This document shows, piece after piece, positions 47,451-56,930 of a stretch of DNA of 64,000 nt (positions within the stretch are counted from its first letter, which is position 1; every line of letters starts with the position of its first letter). The translations under genes and the position numbers were made by a program. A model generated the notes under the pieces. That model ran no database searches. It saw nothing but the letters and a program-made list of their open reading frames with translations, and was not told the DNA's origin. This DNA comes from Pyrrhosoma nymphula (Eukaryota > Arthropoda > Insecta > Odonata > Coenagrionidae). The DNA lies in the NCBI GenBank assembly GCA_963573305.1, contig OY754335.1, forward strand, positions 48,319,985 to 48,383,984, read 5' to 3'.

Positions 47451-48293
47451 ACCCAAAGGACCACAAAGGACACACTGACTCGGAGACGTGACGGCGGGAC
47501 TGACTGAAAAGACTCTTCACCATTCATTGAATCCCAGCGACTCGTTGAGTGGCAAGACCTACTATTCATTAATGACTGTCAAAAGAAGTCTTACCGTAAG
47601 ATCAGTAACTTTGCTAAATTTTAGGAGTAAATTAAGTCCTTCTTTAAGCATCACGTAAATGATATGACGACTTTCAACTTACATCATTGGTTTATTAAAT
47701 AGCTTTTAATTATTGCTGGAAATCTACCGGTTAATACACTGTATTAGCAGTTCGGGAACTCTAATTTTACCCTCAGATGAATATTGTAGGCATATATTTT
47801 TTTACAAATTAACAATACAGATATAGGCGGTATCCGGTAAATGTATTTTACATTTATTAACACAGTTTACAAAGAGTTGAACACATATCAGTATCATGAA
47901 CAGTTAATTGGAAGTAGGTGACCAATAAAATGTGATACAACAATTATTTTACATAGATAAAACTTGTAGCTAACAAAATGTATTTTAAAATGCATTACTC
48001 TAAACTAAATTACTTCATTGTTGTTATTTAGTTTTAGCGATGTGATGATTGAAGATTTTCTCGATCAGTAAATAAAGACACGACATGTTGATGCTTAAAC
48101 ATGGACCGGAAGTGCGGCTGTGATTTATTTCTAAGAAAAAACAAAAGCAAAGAGGTACAAGCACAAAAACATAGCCCATAACCACAACAGTGGTGCCAAC
48201 ACAAATAAATTAGACTGCAAACATACCAACTTGATTACATATACACAATATTCATAACCAAAAAATATATATTTAGCCTTCCCAATTATGATT

Positions 48294-50281
48294 TTAAAAA
48301 ATCAACATTGATAATTTGTTCGGATCCAGTCTACTTCTTTTTACAGTAAGAAACTGGCCTCCCTTTGAAAAAACACGCTCACAAGGCACTGAAGTGGCCA
48401 TCACACACAACCTTCTTTTCATTACTGTATACAGCCTAGGGAAGACCTGTTTCCTGCTCTTCCACCAAACAAGTGGGTCAGAGGTCCTCTCCAAGTATTC
48501 CTCCTTTAGGTACTTGTCCACTTCCACAATTGCCGCAGATGTGGGAATTCCTTTCTTCTGACTAGCAACGGTGGAATCGAACTCCTCCCACATTGGAGAA
48601 GTTTGCAGGGGCCTTTTTTCTTCAGGTTCAGAGTGCTCAATAATGGGCACTTGCATGGCTTTATTGCATAAGGCATGGTAGGCTGCCTTATAAGTTTTAT
48701 CTTCGGAGAAAGCATATTCTTTGAATCTTGGATCCAGTAAACATGCTTCTCTCAGTATGGGATTGTTTTCAACATCTTTAAATCTCTTCTGGAGTCTCTA
48801 GCATTTTCCCAGCCATTAACTTTACTTCAGGTGACTCATCATTCAAATATTTTGTAGTGTGCTTAGTCATAAATCTTACAATGAAAGGAATTTTGGAAAT
48901 ATGGGTAGACTTCTTCCCGCTGATGTCCAATGTGGCAGTATAAAACTTTTCTAAAATTTCTATTGCCTTCTCCAAAATAGCCCATTCCTTTTCATCTAAT
49001 ATCTGAAGGTTGTGGCTATGCACTGCTAATGTTGAAAGAATGGGCTTCTTCAGCTGAGAGAATCGTTCAAACATCAAATAGGTGGAATTCCACCTGGTTG
49101 GCATATCCTGTTTTAATTTAAGCTGAGGGAGATTCATCTGCTTTTGTGTTGCTTGCAAGTTTGCTGCTGCGTGGGGACTCCTTTTAAAGTGTTCAACAAT
49201 ACTTTTTATTTTTGTTTGCAGGGACTTTATTTCCAATATACCGGCCTGCACAACCAAATTCAGAGAGTGAGCGAAACAGGGATTACACTGCCACCCACAT
49301 ATCCTAATTGCTGCTTTAATATTAGCAGCATTGTCACTTACAACTACATCAACTTTGTGTAACAAATCCCATTCTCTTAAAACCCGCTTAATCTCTAAAG
49401 ATAGATTTTCTGACGTATGTCTGTCACTGTAGGGGAAGCAGTCAACTAAAAATGATCGAAGGGTACATTCCTCATCAATGAAATGTGCTGTTAATGCAAG
49501 ATAGCTGACATTAGTGGGGGAAGTCCAACCATCAGTTGTAATACACACTCCTTCTGCTTCACTTAACGCATTCATGATTGCATTTTTTTCTCTTTCAAAA
49601 ATTTGTGGTAACAAATTCCCTGAGAGAAACTTTCTACTGGGCAAAATATAGTTAGGATTGAGCATCTGTATAATTTTCTTAAATTCTTTGCATTCAACCA
49701 CATTAAATGGTTGGTAGTCTTTGACAATGAATCGAACAATTTGTTCATCAATCTCTCTCCTCTTCGAGGCCCCCATTGCTTTGGAAGACCTAAAGTAAGT
49801 TGTGAACGCTGAGTTGCAGTCAACCTGGGGAGCTGTGACTCAATGTCTACAGATGTTTGATCCACGCCACTGTAGGTAGACGCAGGATTATTTGCTCTTG
49901 AAGTAGAAGGCAGGCCTCTGGTTGCTTGAAGCTCAGATGAAGGTCGATGGATGGATGGATCTGACTGTGAGATAGTGAGAGGAGGAACCTCCGGAGTCCT
50001 TTGAGTTGCCCTGAGATCTGGTACACCGGGATGTTTCACCTAGTTCAATAAAACATAATGAGGAATCTTTTATTAGGTTCCGCTGATTTTTACAGGCATC
50101 ACTAATTGGCAATAACATGAAGAAAGAGAAGAGACATTACCTTGACATGTCTTTGTAGATTTGACACCGAGCCACCTTTTATGGATAGTGTAGCAGAGCA
50201 AAAGTTGCATTTTGCTCTATCACTGCCACTTCTGGTGAACATCGTCCAAATTAAACTTCTTCGGTGAGATTGCCCATCCAT
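48294..50281 (-). pseudogene. BED-finger hAT transposase, one intron, two frameshifts
   Basis: Exon 1 (50281-50141) starts MDGQSHRRS and holds a BED finger with C25, C28, H45 and, across the splice, H50. A 101-base GT-AG intron (50140-50040) splits it in phase 0. Exon 2 carries a Ser/Thr/Pro-rich linker. Near 49785 one frameshift leads to MGASKRREIDEQIVRFIV, then PSRKFLSG, the first catalytic Asp in ITTDGWTS, the second in VVSDNAANIKAAI, CFAHSLNLVV and TRWNSTYLMF. A second shift near 48798 leads to RFKDVENNPILREACLLDPR and the dimerisation domain: DPLVWWKSRKQVFPRLYTVM, PCERVFSKGG and RSRLDPNKLSMLIF. Length without the shifts would be about 625 residues, normal for ZBED-type hATs. Acidic and His/Trp positions of the core look intact, so it died recently or the shifts are sequencing errors. 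Confidence 0.92.
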
Positions 50282-50493
50282 ATCTGGATATATATCTTGG
50301 AAAGCCAGGAAATAATCGAAAAACCTTTCTGGTGAAAGGAGATGCTCTGGTGATAACTACTGCTCTGTGCTCTTTCTCCCACTGGACTGACCCACGGAAT
50401 GAGTGCATAGGCACTTTAATGAGCAGATTATATGTAAAAGAATGGAGTTTTCTCAACTCCTGACCTCCTCTGCCTTCGTATTAGGTAAAGCGA

Positions 50494-50873
50494 GGAGAGA
50501 TTGCGCGGTAGGAGAGTTTGCGCATGTGTAAATTCAAGTAGAAGGAGTAATATGCACGTACCGCGGCGTTGGCAACAGTAAGCACACTACTTTTAGAAGT
50601 ATCAGTTGAATTCACGGGTCGATTCAAGCGGTTGGCTGTGTTTTATTGGCTAATGTCTGCTGGATCTGTCGACGGTAAGTGCCTGAATTTTCAAGTACGT
50701 TTTTTATATTTTCGTGATAAATGTTTTTCCTCCTAAATATTGTCATCTAAGTAATTTTTTAAGTTCACTCTTTGTTAATGATAGTATTTCATGCCATAAA
50801 GAGTCACTTTGGACATTTCCAAGCCAGCCCAGAGGGTGCGCAATCTCTCCTCCCCAATAAGGAGAGTTTGCGC
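50494..50873. repeat. Four copies of GGAGAG(A/T)TTGCGC
   Basis: Direct copies at 50494-50506 and 50511-50523 (17 bases apart). An inverted copy at 50838-50850 faces a direct one at 50861-50873, making a 36-base hairpin. All lie upstream of the BED transposase. They could be protein-binding sites or the two ends of a small insertion between 50494 and 50873. Confidence 0.8.
50653..50674 (+). CDS. Possible transposon-borne first coding exon
   Basis: ATG at 50653 starts seven codons (MSAGSVD) plus one base, followed by the perfect donor GTAAGT. The phase (one base over) fits the terminal host exon at 53238, which would give MSAGSVD-G-EMVQFG. It lies inside the hAT, opposite its transposase. A donor and ATG this close can arise by chance; this is an inference from phase and consensus only. 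Confidence 0.2.
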
Positions 50874-53237
50874 AGGATATATTTAACTGATTCAATGGAA
50901 GGAAGGATTTTAAATATCTGTTCAATATGGCCTTTTGCCGTGTCCTTAAGACTGCTTATCTAGTCAACTTTCTGGCTCCATTGGAGTAATAAATTAATTC
51001 CCTCTGGGCACTTTCATAAAAAAGGGAACTTTTTCGTATTAATGACGATTTCTCAAATGTTTTGCGCTGAAAAAATGTATAGGATTATCAGAAATGACAA
51101 TGTACAAAGTCCCTACAAGCTTTTTACGAGAAATCTCACCGTTTAGGCTGCACTATAAAATGTATGCACTTGATGTACTCATTATTAGCCATTAGGAAGG
51201 CAACCTCATATAAATAGGCAGAAACCTCTTTCTTCACCCTGCGGTGTGAATATCTGAGTGGCTGGTACCAATATACAAACCCATTGAATAGAGAATATGT
51301 ATTTCAAGACGCTATTTATTTCGTTATCATTGTCATTTTTTCCACTCACCAGTCACCACCCTTCCTACTGTATTTCTGATAAATATGTCAAGAAATTCAA
51401 CATTGTATTCTTGAAAAAGACGCCACTACGTCGTGAGTCGACGTGAGTGATAATCTCAGATTCCACCGAGTAGACCCTGAAGCTTTAGATTACGTCCAAT
51501 CCTATCCTCTTCCTCTCTTAAATTGTATGTCTAAAACACGAGGGAAATTTCAGTCGAAATGCCCTGCCAACTCGTTGAAATACTCGTGTCATGTTTCTAC
51601 ATTGTAGTAACGTGACATGGACTGTGCGAGAGGAGGTACCATAAGGCTCCGAGTGCAACATATTAGACCATCGAACGACCTTGATCCCTTTCGGCAACGA
51701 GTTGGCTAATTTTCGGGACCCGGCTTCTCAAAACAGTTTCACTGTTGCAATATCCCCTTCGCTTTTCCGTCGAAATCTGCTTTATTTACTTGTATCATAC
51801 CTAATGATAGAACAACACGTCCAACTCTTAGTTTGTTTTCGGAGCTGTTTTCTAGCGCGTAGTTTTGCTATTTATTTTTGGTATTTCTCTTTTTACGTAA
51901 GAATGCCAAACGTTTATGTAAGAAAGTAAAGCAAAGGGTCTTGGTCAGGGGAGAATTTACGAGGAGCTACAGAAGCTATAAAAAAATATTCTCACCATAC
52001 GCGCTTGTTCCACCATATCCAGCTTGTTCACGCCAGACTGTTCGAGAACTTTCTTCTGGTTTTCTAGTAGCCTTTAATATACACATGCTTAAATGCTCTC
52101 ACCACTAGCGTGTTTCGGGGAGTTTATAGTAGGGTGTGATGCCTTGGTGTGAGATAAGCATTTCTGGTTGGTTACTCTTCCCACCCCACCGACAACCCGC
52201 AGGCTCAGGCTCAGGATCACAGGTTCTTTAAAAGAGCGACAATATAGTATATATGTAATTGCTGTTATTTAAAGATAGGTACTGTTACTATTGAATCATA
52301 CGGGATAGTTGTTAAAAAAGTGTTATAGGCCCTCAGCTTCAGAAAAGTGGACATGTACAGTTGGTATTATAGTTTCCACCGTAAATTAAAAAGGATTTGG
52401 ACGTACGATCGGTGAATAACGACAAGAAGTTAGTGTTAAAGAAGTACCTAATTTCGTACATTATGTGATTTTGGCGTTTTAACTCTCGGCTTAATTTTTC
52501 TGATTTGACAACACTATTTGTACAATGCTTGCGTAGAGTGTGTCTTTCCTAAGAACGAATAACATAACCGCACATTTAGAGATATCAACGAGATTATTGT
52601 TTTTTTCTGTCATCGGGCATAAAGGTAATATAAAGATCTCATTCTAGGTATAGTGGCCTTGGTCACATTTACCAAAGCTAATAGGTTTGCCTGTCTGTTC
52701 TAGATAACTTTAAAGCCATCATTACTCGTTCACAATTCAGCTTTACGTAGTAATGTAGGTTATGTATGCCCCGTCATATATGTACCCCGCAGTACTCCAA
52801 AGTGATTCAAAAGACTCACTCTAGTGAACGAGTCATTTAAGTGACGTGATCCAAATGACTCGAGTCATTAAAAAGAATCATTTGGCCCACCTCTAGTCCC
52901 AAGTACTTAATTGAGAGAATTTTGGAAGGTTGTAAAGCCCTGTTGAATGGCTGCTTAAACTTTTTTATGTAAACTATGTAGCAGGAGTGGTGGATGTATG
53001 GGTGAACTTATCAGTCTGATCTGTCAGCAGCAGTTCATGAATTAATTATGTAAACTGTTCAGGAACTGTGCTTGATGTGTACTCGAAGTGTTCTGTTCGG
53101 CAGCTGTTCATGAAGTTCATTATATTAACTGAGTGAAATTGGATAGTAGCATTGTCATCCCATGAATTCCTAGTTAAGAGGATATTAATTTCTTGACACT
53201 CTAACAAATGCATTTTCTTTTGATTTTTATGGAAAAG

Positions 53238-53395
53238 GAGAAATGGTGCAATTCGGCAAAGACTGGAATCCAAACAAATTGGCACCAAGGGTGATTCCTG
53301 TGATTGCTGGACAGCAGCTGCTCACTGATGCTGGAGGTCGTCGCATTTGGGCAGCTGGTTTACCCAATTCTTGGATACCTCAGAATATGAAGTAA
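53238..53395 (+). CDS. Terminal exon of an unidentified host gene
   Basis: A T-rich tract (CATTTTCTTTTGATTTTTAT) leads to an AG at 53236-53237. The open frame then reads (G)-EMVQFGKDWNPNKLAPRV, IPVIAGQQLLTDAGGRRIWA, AGLPNSWIPQNMK, and stops at TAA (53393-53395). The composition (Pro, Gly and Trp, few low-complexity runs) is protein-like, unlike the frames around it. A polyadenylation signal follows 95 bases after the stop. The exon starts inside a codon, so at least one more exon lies upstream; 45880-45916 and 50653-50674 both have the right phase. No known domain, signal or membrane segment is visible, and I do not recognise the protein. A 50-codon open frame alone can be chance; the combination of acceptor, composition and AATAAA makes it credible. 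Confidence 0.6.
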
Positions 53396-53489
53396 AAATA
53401 TATACAATTGTGAAGAACTAACCTGGATCCTTCTGGGACTCCTTACTCAGTGTATAAATGTTCTCTTCAACCATTAAAATTGAACTTAA

Positions 53490-53495
53490 AATAAA
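53490..53495 (+). terminator. Polyadenylation signal AATAAA
   Basis: First AATAAA after the stop of the terminal exon, 95 bases downstream, with a T-rich stretch soon after. Consistent with the end of the host transcript at about 53510-53530. Confidence 0.5.
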
Positions 53496-53529
53496 TTACC
53501 TGTACGTTTTCATTTACCTGCTTTTCCTT

Positions 53530-54579
53530 ATTGTGTTGCCAATGGTGAAAAGCAAAAAGAATGCAGATATCTAAAATCTGACAATTTCAACATTAGTGAT
53601 AATTTCCTCTTAATTTAAGATTCCTACTTCAGAGGGTAATTGACCAATTTATATTCATAAAATTAAGTACAATCTTTGGTTGCACTGCGTATTCTCCTGA
53701 ACTTTACATTCATTCAAAGATTAATTTTGGAAAATAAACTTCACTTGAGTCCTCTTAAAAATTGCCAACAACGGCCTAAAATATATCTTTGAACTGCCAC
53801 CAATATAAGCATAATATTCTACAGATGGTCAGTATATCGGAAAAATGAGTGGTAAAATTTGGCATGTGCCACCAAGTTCTGCGATTGTGCCACTGATTCC
53901 TTAAAGAGCCGGGTCTCAGAGCAGAGAGGAAATTGAGGGCGGAGGGACAAGGGGACTACCGTAGAGTGCCACCAAGTTTTGCGATGAACAATACTTCCCT
54001 GAACCTTGGTCGGAGGCTGTATCTCGCCAAGTTTGGTTCTGAAATAAAAAAAATGATTCTCAACCTTCACCGTGGTATGGCTCCATCCTTATTGATGCTC
54101 CATACGTCTCGTGGTTAAATCAGTTAAATGGCTCTCCTTCGCGGCCAGTCCACCCGCCTTGGCAGCCATTGAACGATCCAAGCGTCCTGCCACGAGCTCG
54201 GTGTTGCTTCAGAAAGAAAAGCCTCTCATCTGGCTGTCATTGCAAAGCAAACGATTCGCGAAATCGCCGGAGCACAAAATTATTCTAAGTCCAGAGCCTC
54301 CCTCACAGAGAGAGAAGAATTTCCAAGGGGTTGGCCTGCCTCGAGAACCTCGGGCGGCTCCTCGGCCAAAATTTTCAGAAAAATGACTAAGTCCACATTT
54401 TTTAAATTTAAGTACAAGTTTTGAGACGATTTTTAACAAGAACCCCGATAGCCTGGGGGATAAGAGGAGGGAGCAGTTGGTGAGAACATAGCGCATGTTG
54501 CATCGAATCCTTTTGCCGGCAATTTTTTTTATTTCTCGAATTTTTTTTAAAATTAGCAATTTATAGAAAACATTCTCCT
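53530..54579. other. No recognisable gene
   Basis: A GC-richer patch at 54090-54390 is open in several frames on both strands, without known motifs. Words like TGCCACCAAGTT(C/T)TGCGAT recur at about 53868 and 53970. Not called. Confidence 0.35.
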
Positions 54580-54780
54580 GGGGTTTTTACATTGTGTTCA
54601 GGACGACGTGACACGTCCAGAAAACCTTAATTAGTTGACCATTTTTTGTAAATCCGCCGATTTTTTCCCGGCGGGCCGGCCGGGCGCCCGGAAAAAATTC
54701 GGCATTTTTACAAAAATTGGTCAACAATTAATGGTTTTCTGGACTTCCCATGTTGTCCTGAACACAATATTAAAACCTGG
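54580..54780. mobile_element. Large palindrome with GC-rich centre
   Basis: The left arm (TTTTTACATTGTGTTCAGGA, CAGAAAACCTTAATTAGTTG, ACCATTTTTTGTAAAT) pairs with the right arm (TACAAAAATTGGTCAAC, AATTAATGGTTTTCTGG, GTTGTCCTGAACACAATA). The centre is CCCGGCGGGCCGGCCGGGCG, near 54678. Arms are about 90 bases. No target duplication was found, so the class is open. Confidence 0.85.
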
Positions 54781-54835
54781 AAATACATTTATTATAAAAA
54801 TGCAGGGGTGGGGGGAATCTTGGGGAGAACCCTAG

Positions 54836-54960
54836 TTCAAAATTCGATCAATAGATGGCGTCCGCATTTAATAATTCGCAAAAGCACTTCCTAGAGACCG
54901 CTATTTTAAAACTTGACCAACAGATGGCGTGTGCCTTTAAATTTCGCGAAGTCGGCATAA
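54836..54960 (+). repeat. Diverged 70-bp tandem pair with AGATGGCG
   Basis: TTCAAAATTCGATCAATAG followed by ATGGCGTCCGCATTTAA, and TTTAAAACTTGACCAACAG followed by ATGGCGTGTGCCTTTAAA, are two copies about 70 bases apart. The second holds CCAACAGATGGCG, which fits the CTCF core (CCAnnAGrkGGC). Binding is not shown by sequence. Confidence 0.6.
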
Positions 54961-55744
54961 AAATTTGGCTCGCCTGATAAAGAACGCGGTAAATTCGATT
55001 TGCCGAATTTAATGACCCCTTTTTCGGAATCGCTTCAGACAGTTGAAAGAAAAAACAAAACACCATCATAATTCCATTCGATTAAGGCTGATTACAGAGG
55101 TCCATGCCGAGGTCTTTGCAGAATTATGCTATTCTTATGCCTCAGTGATTATCCAAATATAATCTTTGTGTTTAGATGTCTTTTTGTAAAATGGTATCTA
55201 CTGAGTGAATAGTTACATTTCAACCAGCGAGAACTTGTTTCAATTCTCTTCTTCCTTCGTGACACGGAAAGCCAAAGACAGCTGAAGATCACTCTCACAT
55301 TACTGCGTTCTTCCTCGGAAACACCAACCCAGCCGTGAATAAAGTAACACAATTTTTCCTCAATATTTTTTATTTAATCAGTTAGTACACAACGCCAAAA
55401 TCAGTCATTTTTTTCTGGATATTTATACATTGATGCACACCACGCTTTATAATATTTCACAATGGTGATATAGAATCCAAATCTATGCTTCATACATTTC
55501 GTAATTCCGTGACGTAGGCCACATGCGAAGAAGTAACAGGAAAGTATCTTTTTTCAGGACCAAGATGAAAGTTAGTTCCATAATTAAATAAATATTTTCT
55601 CCAGTTTTTATTTCAAATTATGATTTACAATATTAACGGACCATTATGGCCGAAAATTTTAATTTTTAATAGCAATCATATTCGTCAAGTCTCCGTGAAT
55701 CAAAATTCGTCCACTGTCTCGTATCCACCTTATTTTAATTATCA
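54961..55744. other. No recognisable gene
   Basis: AT-rich anonymous DNA with short frames only. Confidence 0.4.
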
Positions 55745-56310
55745 AGTTTTTATTAGTTCGGTTTCAGTCATGTTTGTCTTTCCGGGTGGAATATTGCAAC
55801 CGAGTTTAAACTAACTTCCCGATCAGCTAGAGACTTTAAATTTTAACTATTGCTCGGAAAACGATGACAATGCAATATTATCTATCTATTATAACAATTT
55901 ATTGATTAATTGCTTGTTAATAAATTAATAATTAATTAATGAACATATTTCCTGATGTGCTAGTAGAGGCTAGTAATTTTAACCATAGCTCAGATGTGGA
56001 CGACAATGCAATGTTAGCTACATGTTATCACAATTAACTAACTATTAATTAATTAAAAATATCACGTCTTTTATTAGTTCGGTTTCCGTCATGTCTGTCT
56101 GTCCGGGTGGAATATTTCAACAGAGTTTAAAATAATTTCCGATCAGTTAGTCTTGAAATTTTAACCATAGCTCAGAAGTGGATGACATTGCAATATTAGC
56201 TATCTACTATAACAATTAATTGATCAATTAATAAATTAACATATTTCCTGATGTGCTAGTAGAGGCTTGTAATTTTAACCATAGCTCAGAAGTGGATGAC
56301 AATGCAAAAT
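55745..56310 (+). repeat. Nearly two units of an about 328-bp tandem repeat
   Basis: TTATTAGTTCGGTTTC, GTCCGGGTGGAATATT and GAGTTTAAA occur from about 55751 and again about 328 bases later. The sub-block AATTTTAACCATAGCTCAG with GACAATGCAATATTAGCTA occurs four times (about 55838, 55975, 56155 and 56270), so each unit is itself an internal duplication. Also CCTGATGTGCTAGTAGAGGC twice. The second unit is incomplete. Confidence 0.85.
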
Positions 56311-56502
56311 AAATTGAAGAGTTACAGAATTTAAATATTATAGGTAGGGAGAGGTAATATTTTTCAGGACACACACTGTCAGCTGAACAGAATCTGATAC
56401 ATCGGGAATTTCCTGTGTGTCCCTGTCCAAGTCTCATAAAGATGTATAAAATCGATTGGAAACTTTCACCCGGGCATAAGACTAAAAAGCAGAAAATAAT
56501 GA

Positions 56503-56930
56503 AATAAAATTTTTTAATATATGTACCAGTTTTTAAAACGGACTAAAAAGCATAAAATAATTTTCCCTGGGCCCTTCTTAATTTTTTTGGGTGAATTTTT
56601 AGTGGCTATGGAGATATTTGCAAGGCTTGAAGAGAAAAACGTGGGGCGCAGGAAACCCATGATAATTAAGGAGGAGTAAAGCGACCAGGTGTCGTTGAGC
56701 AAACTCCCACAATTAATACCATTTGCAATGCACTGAAATTGGTTGTGATTTCATCCGGATAATCTACTACCTGCGCCCAACGTTTTTCTCTTCAAGTCTT
56801 ACAACTTTCTCCATAGTCACTAAACATTTACCCTCAAAAATTTAAAAGGGCCTACGGAAAATTATTTTATACTTTTTAGTCAGTTTTAAAAAGGTGATAT
56901 ATTAAAAAATTGTTTTTATTTAATTATTCA
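56503..56930. mobile_element. Foldback element, arms about 155 bases
   Basis: The left arm (AAAATTTTTTAATATATG, TTTTTAAAACGGACTAAAAA, GGCTTGAAGAGAAAAACGT, GGGGCGCAGG) pairs with the right arm (CCTGCGCCCAACGTTTTTC, TCTTCAAGTC, CTTTTTAGTCAGTTTTAAAA, ATATATTAAAAAATTG). About 110 bases lie between the arms. No coding capacity; target duplication not resolved. Confidence 0.85.

Larger units (their letters stand above)
47082..52895 (-). mobile_element. hAT transposon with BED-finger transposase, 5814 bp
   Basis: The left end TAGAGTTGGGTC and the right end (reversed) TAGAGGTGGGCC match in 10 of 12 bases. Flanks GTCCCAAG (47074-47081) and GTCCCAAG (52896-52903) are an exact 8-bp target duplication. 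Both subterminal regions repeat the words GACTCG and CGAGTC, and the left one carries a tandem array (47250-47450). The transposase gene (50281 to 48294) lies on the minus strand and is nearly intact. About 2.6 kb of leader lies on its upstream side, unusually long for a hAT, perhaps holding another insertion. This is the least decayed autonomous element here. Confidence 0.93.

Noticed and set aside
47324..47569. Ser/Arg/Val-rich minus-strand open frame
   Set aside because: It is the 17-bp minisatellite read in one frame.
53046..53288. Minus-strand 80-codon open frame
   Set aside because: It overlaps the plus-strand terminal exon, which has splice, composition and polyadenylation support; the minus frame has none.
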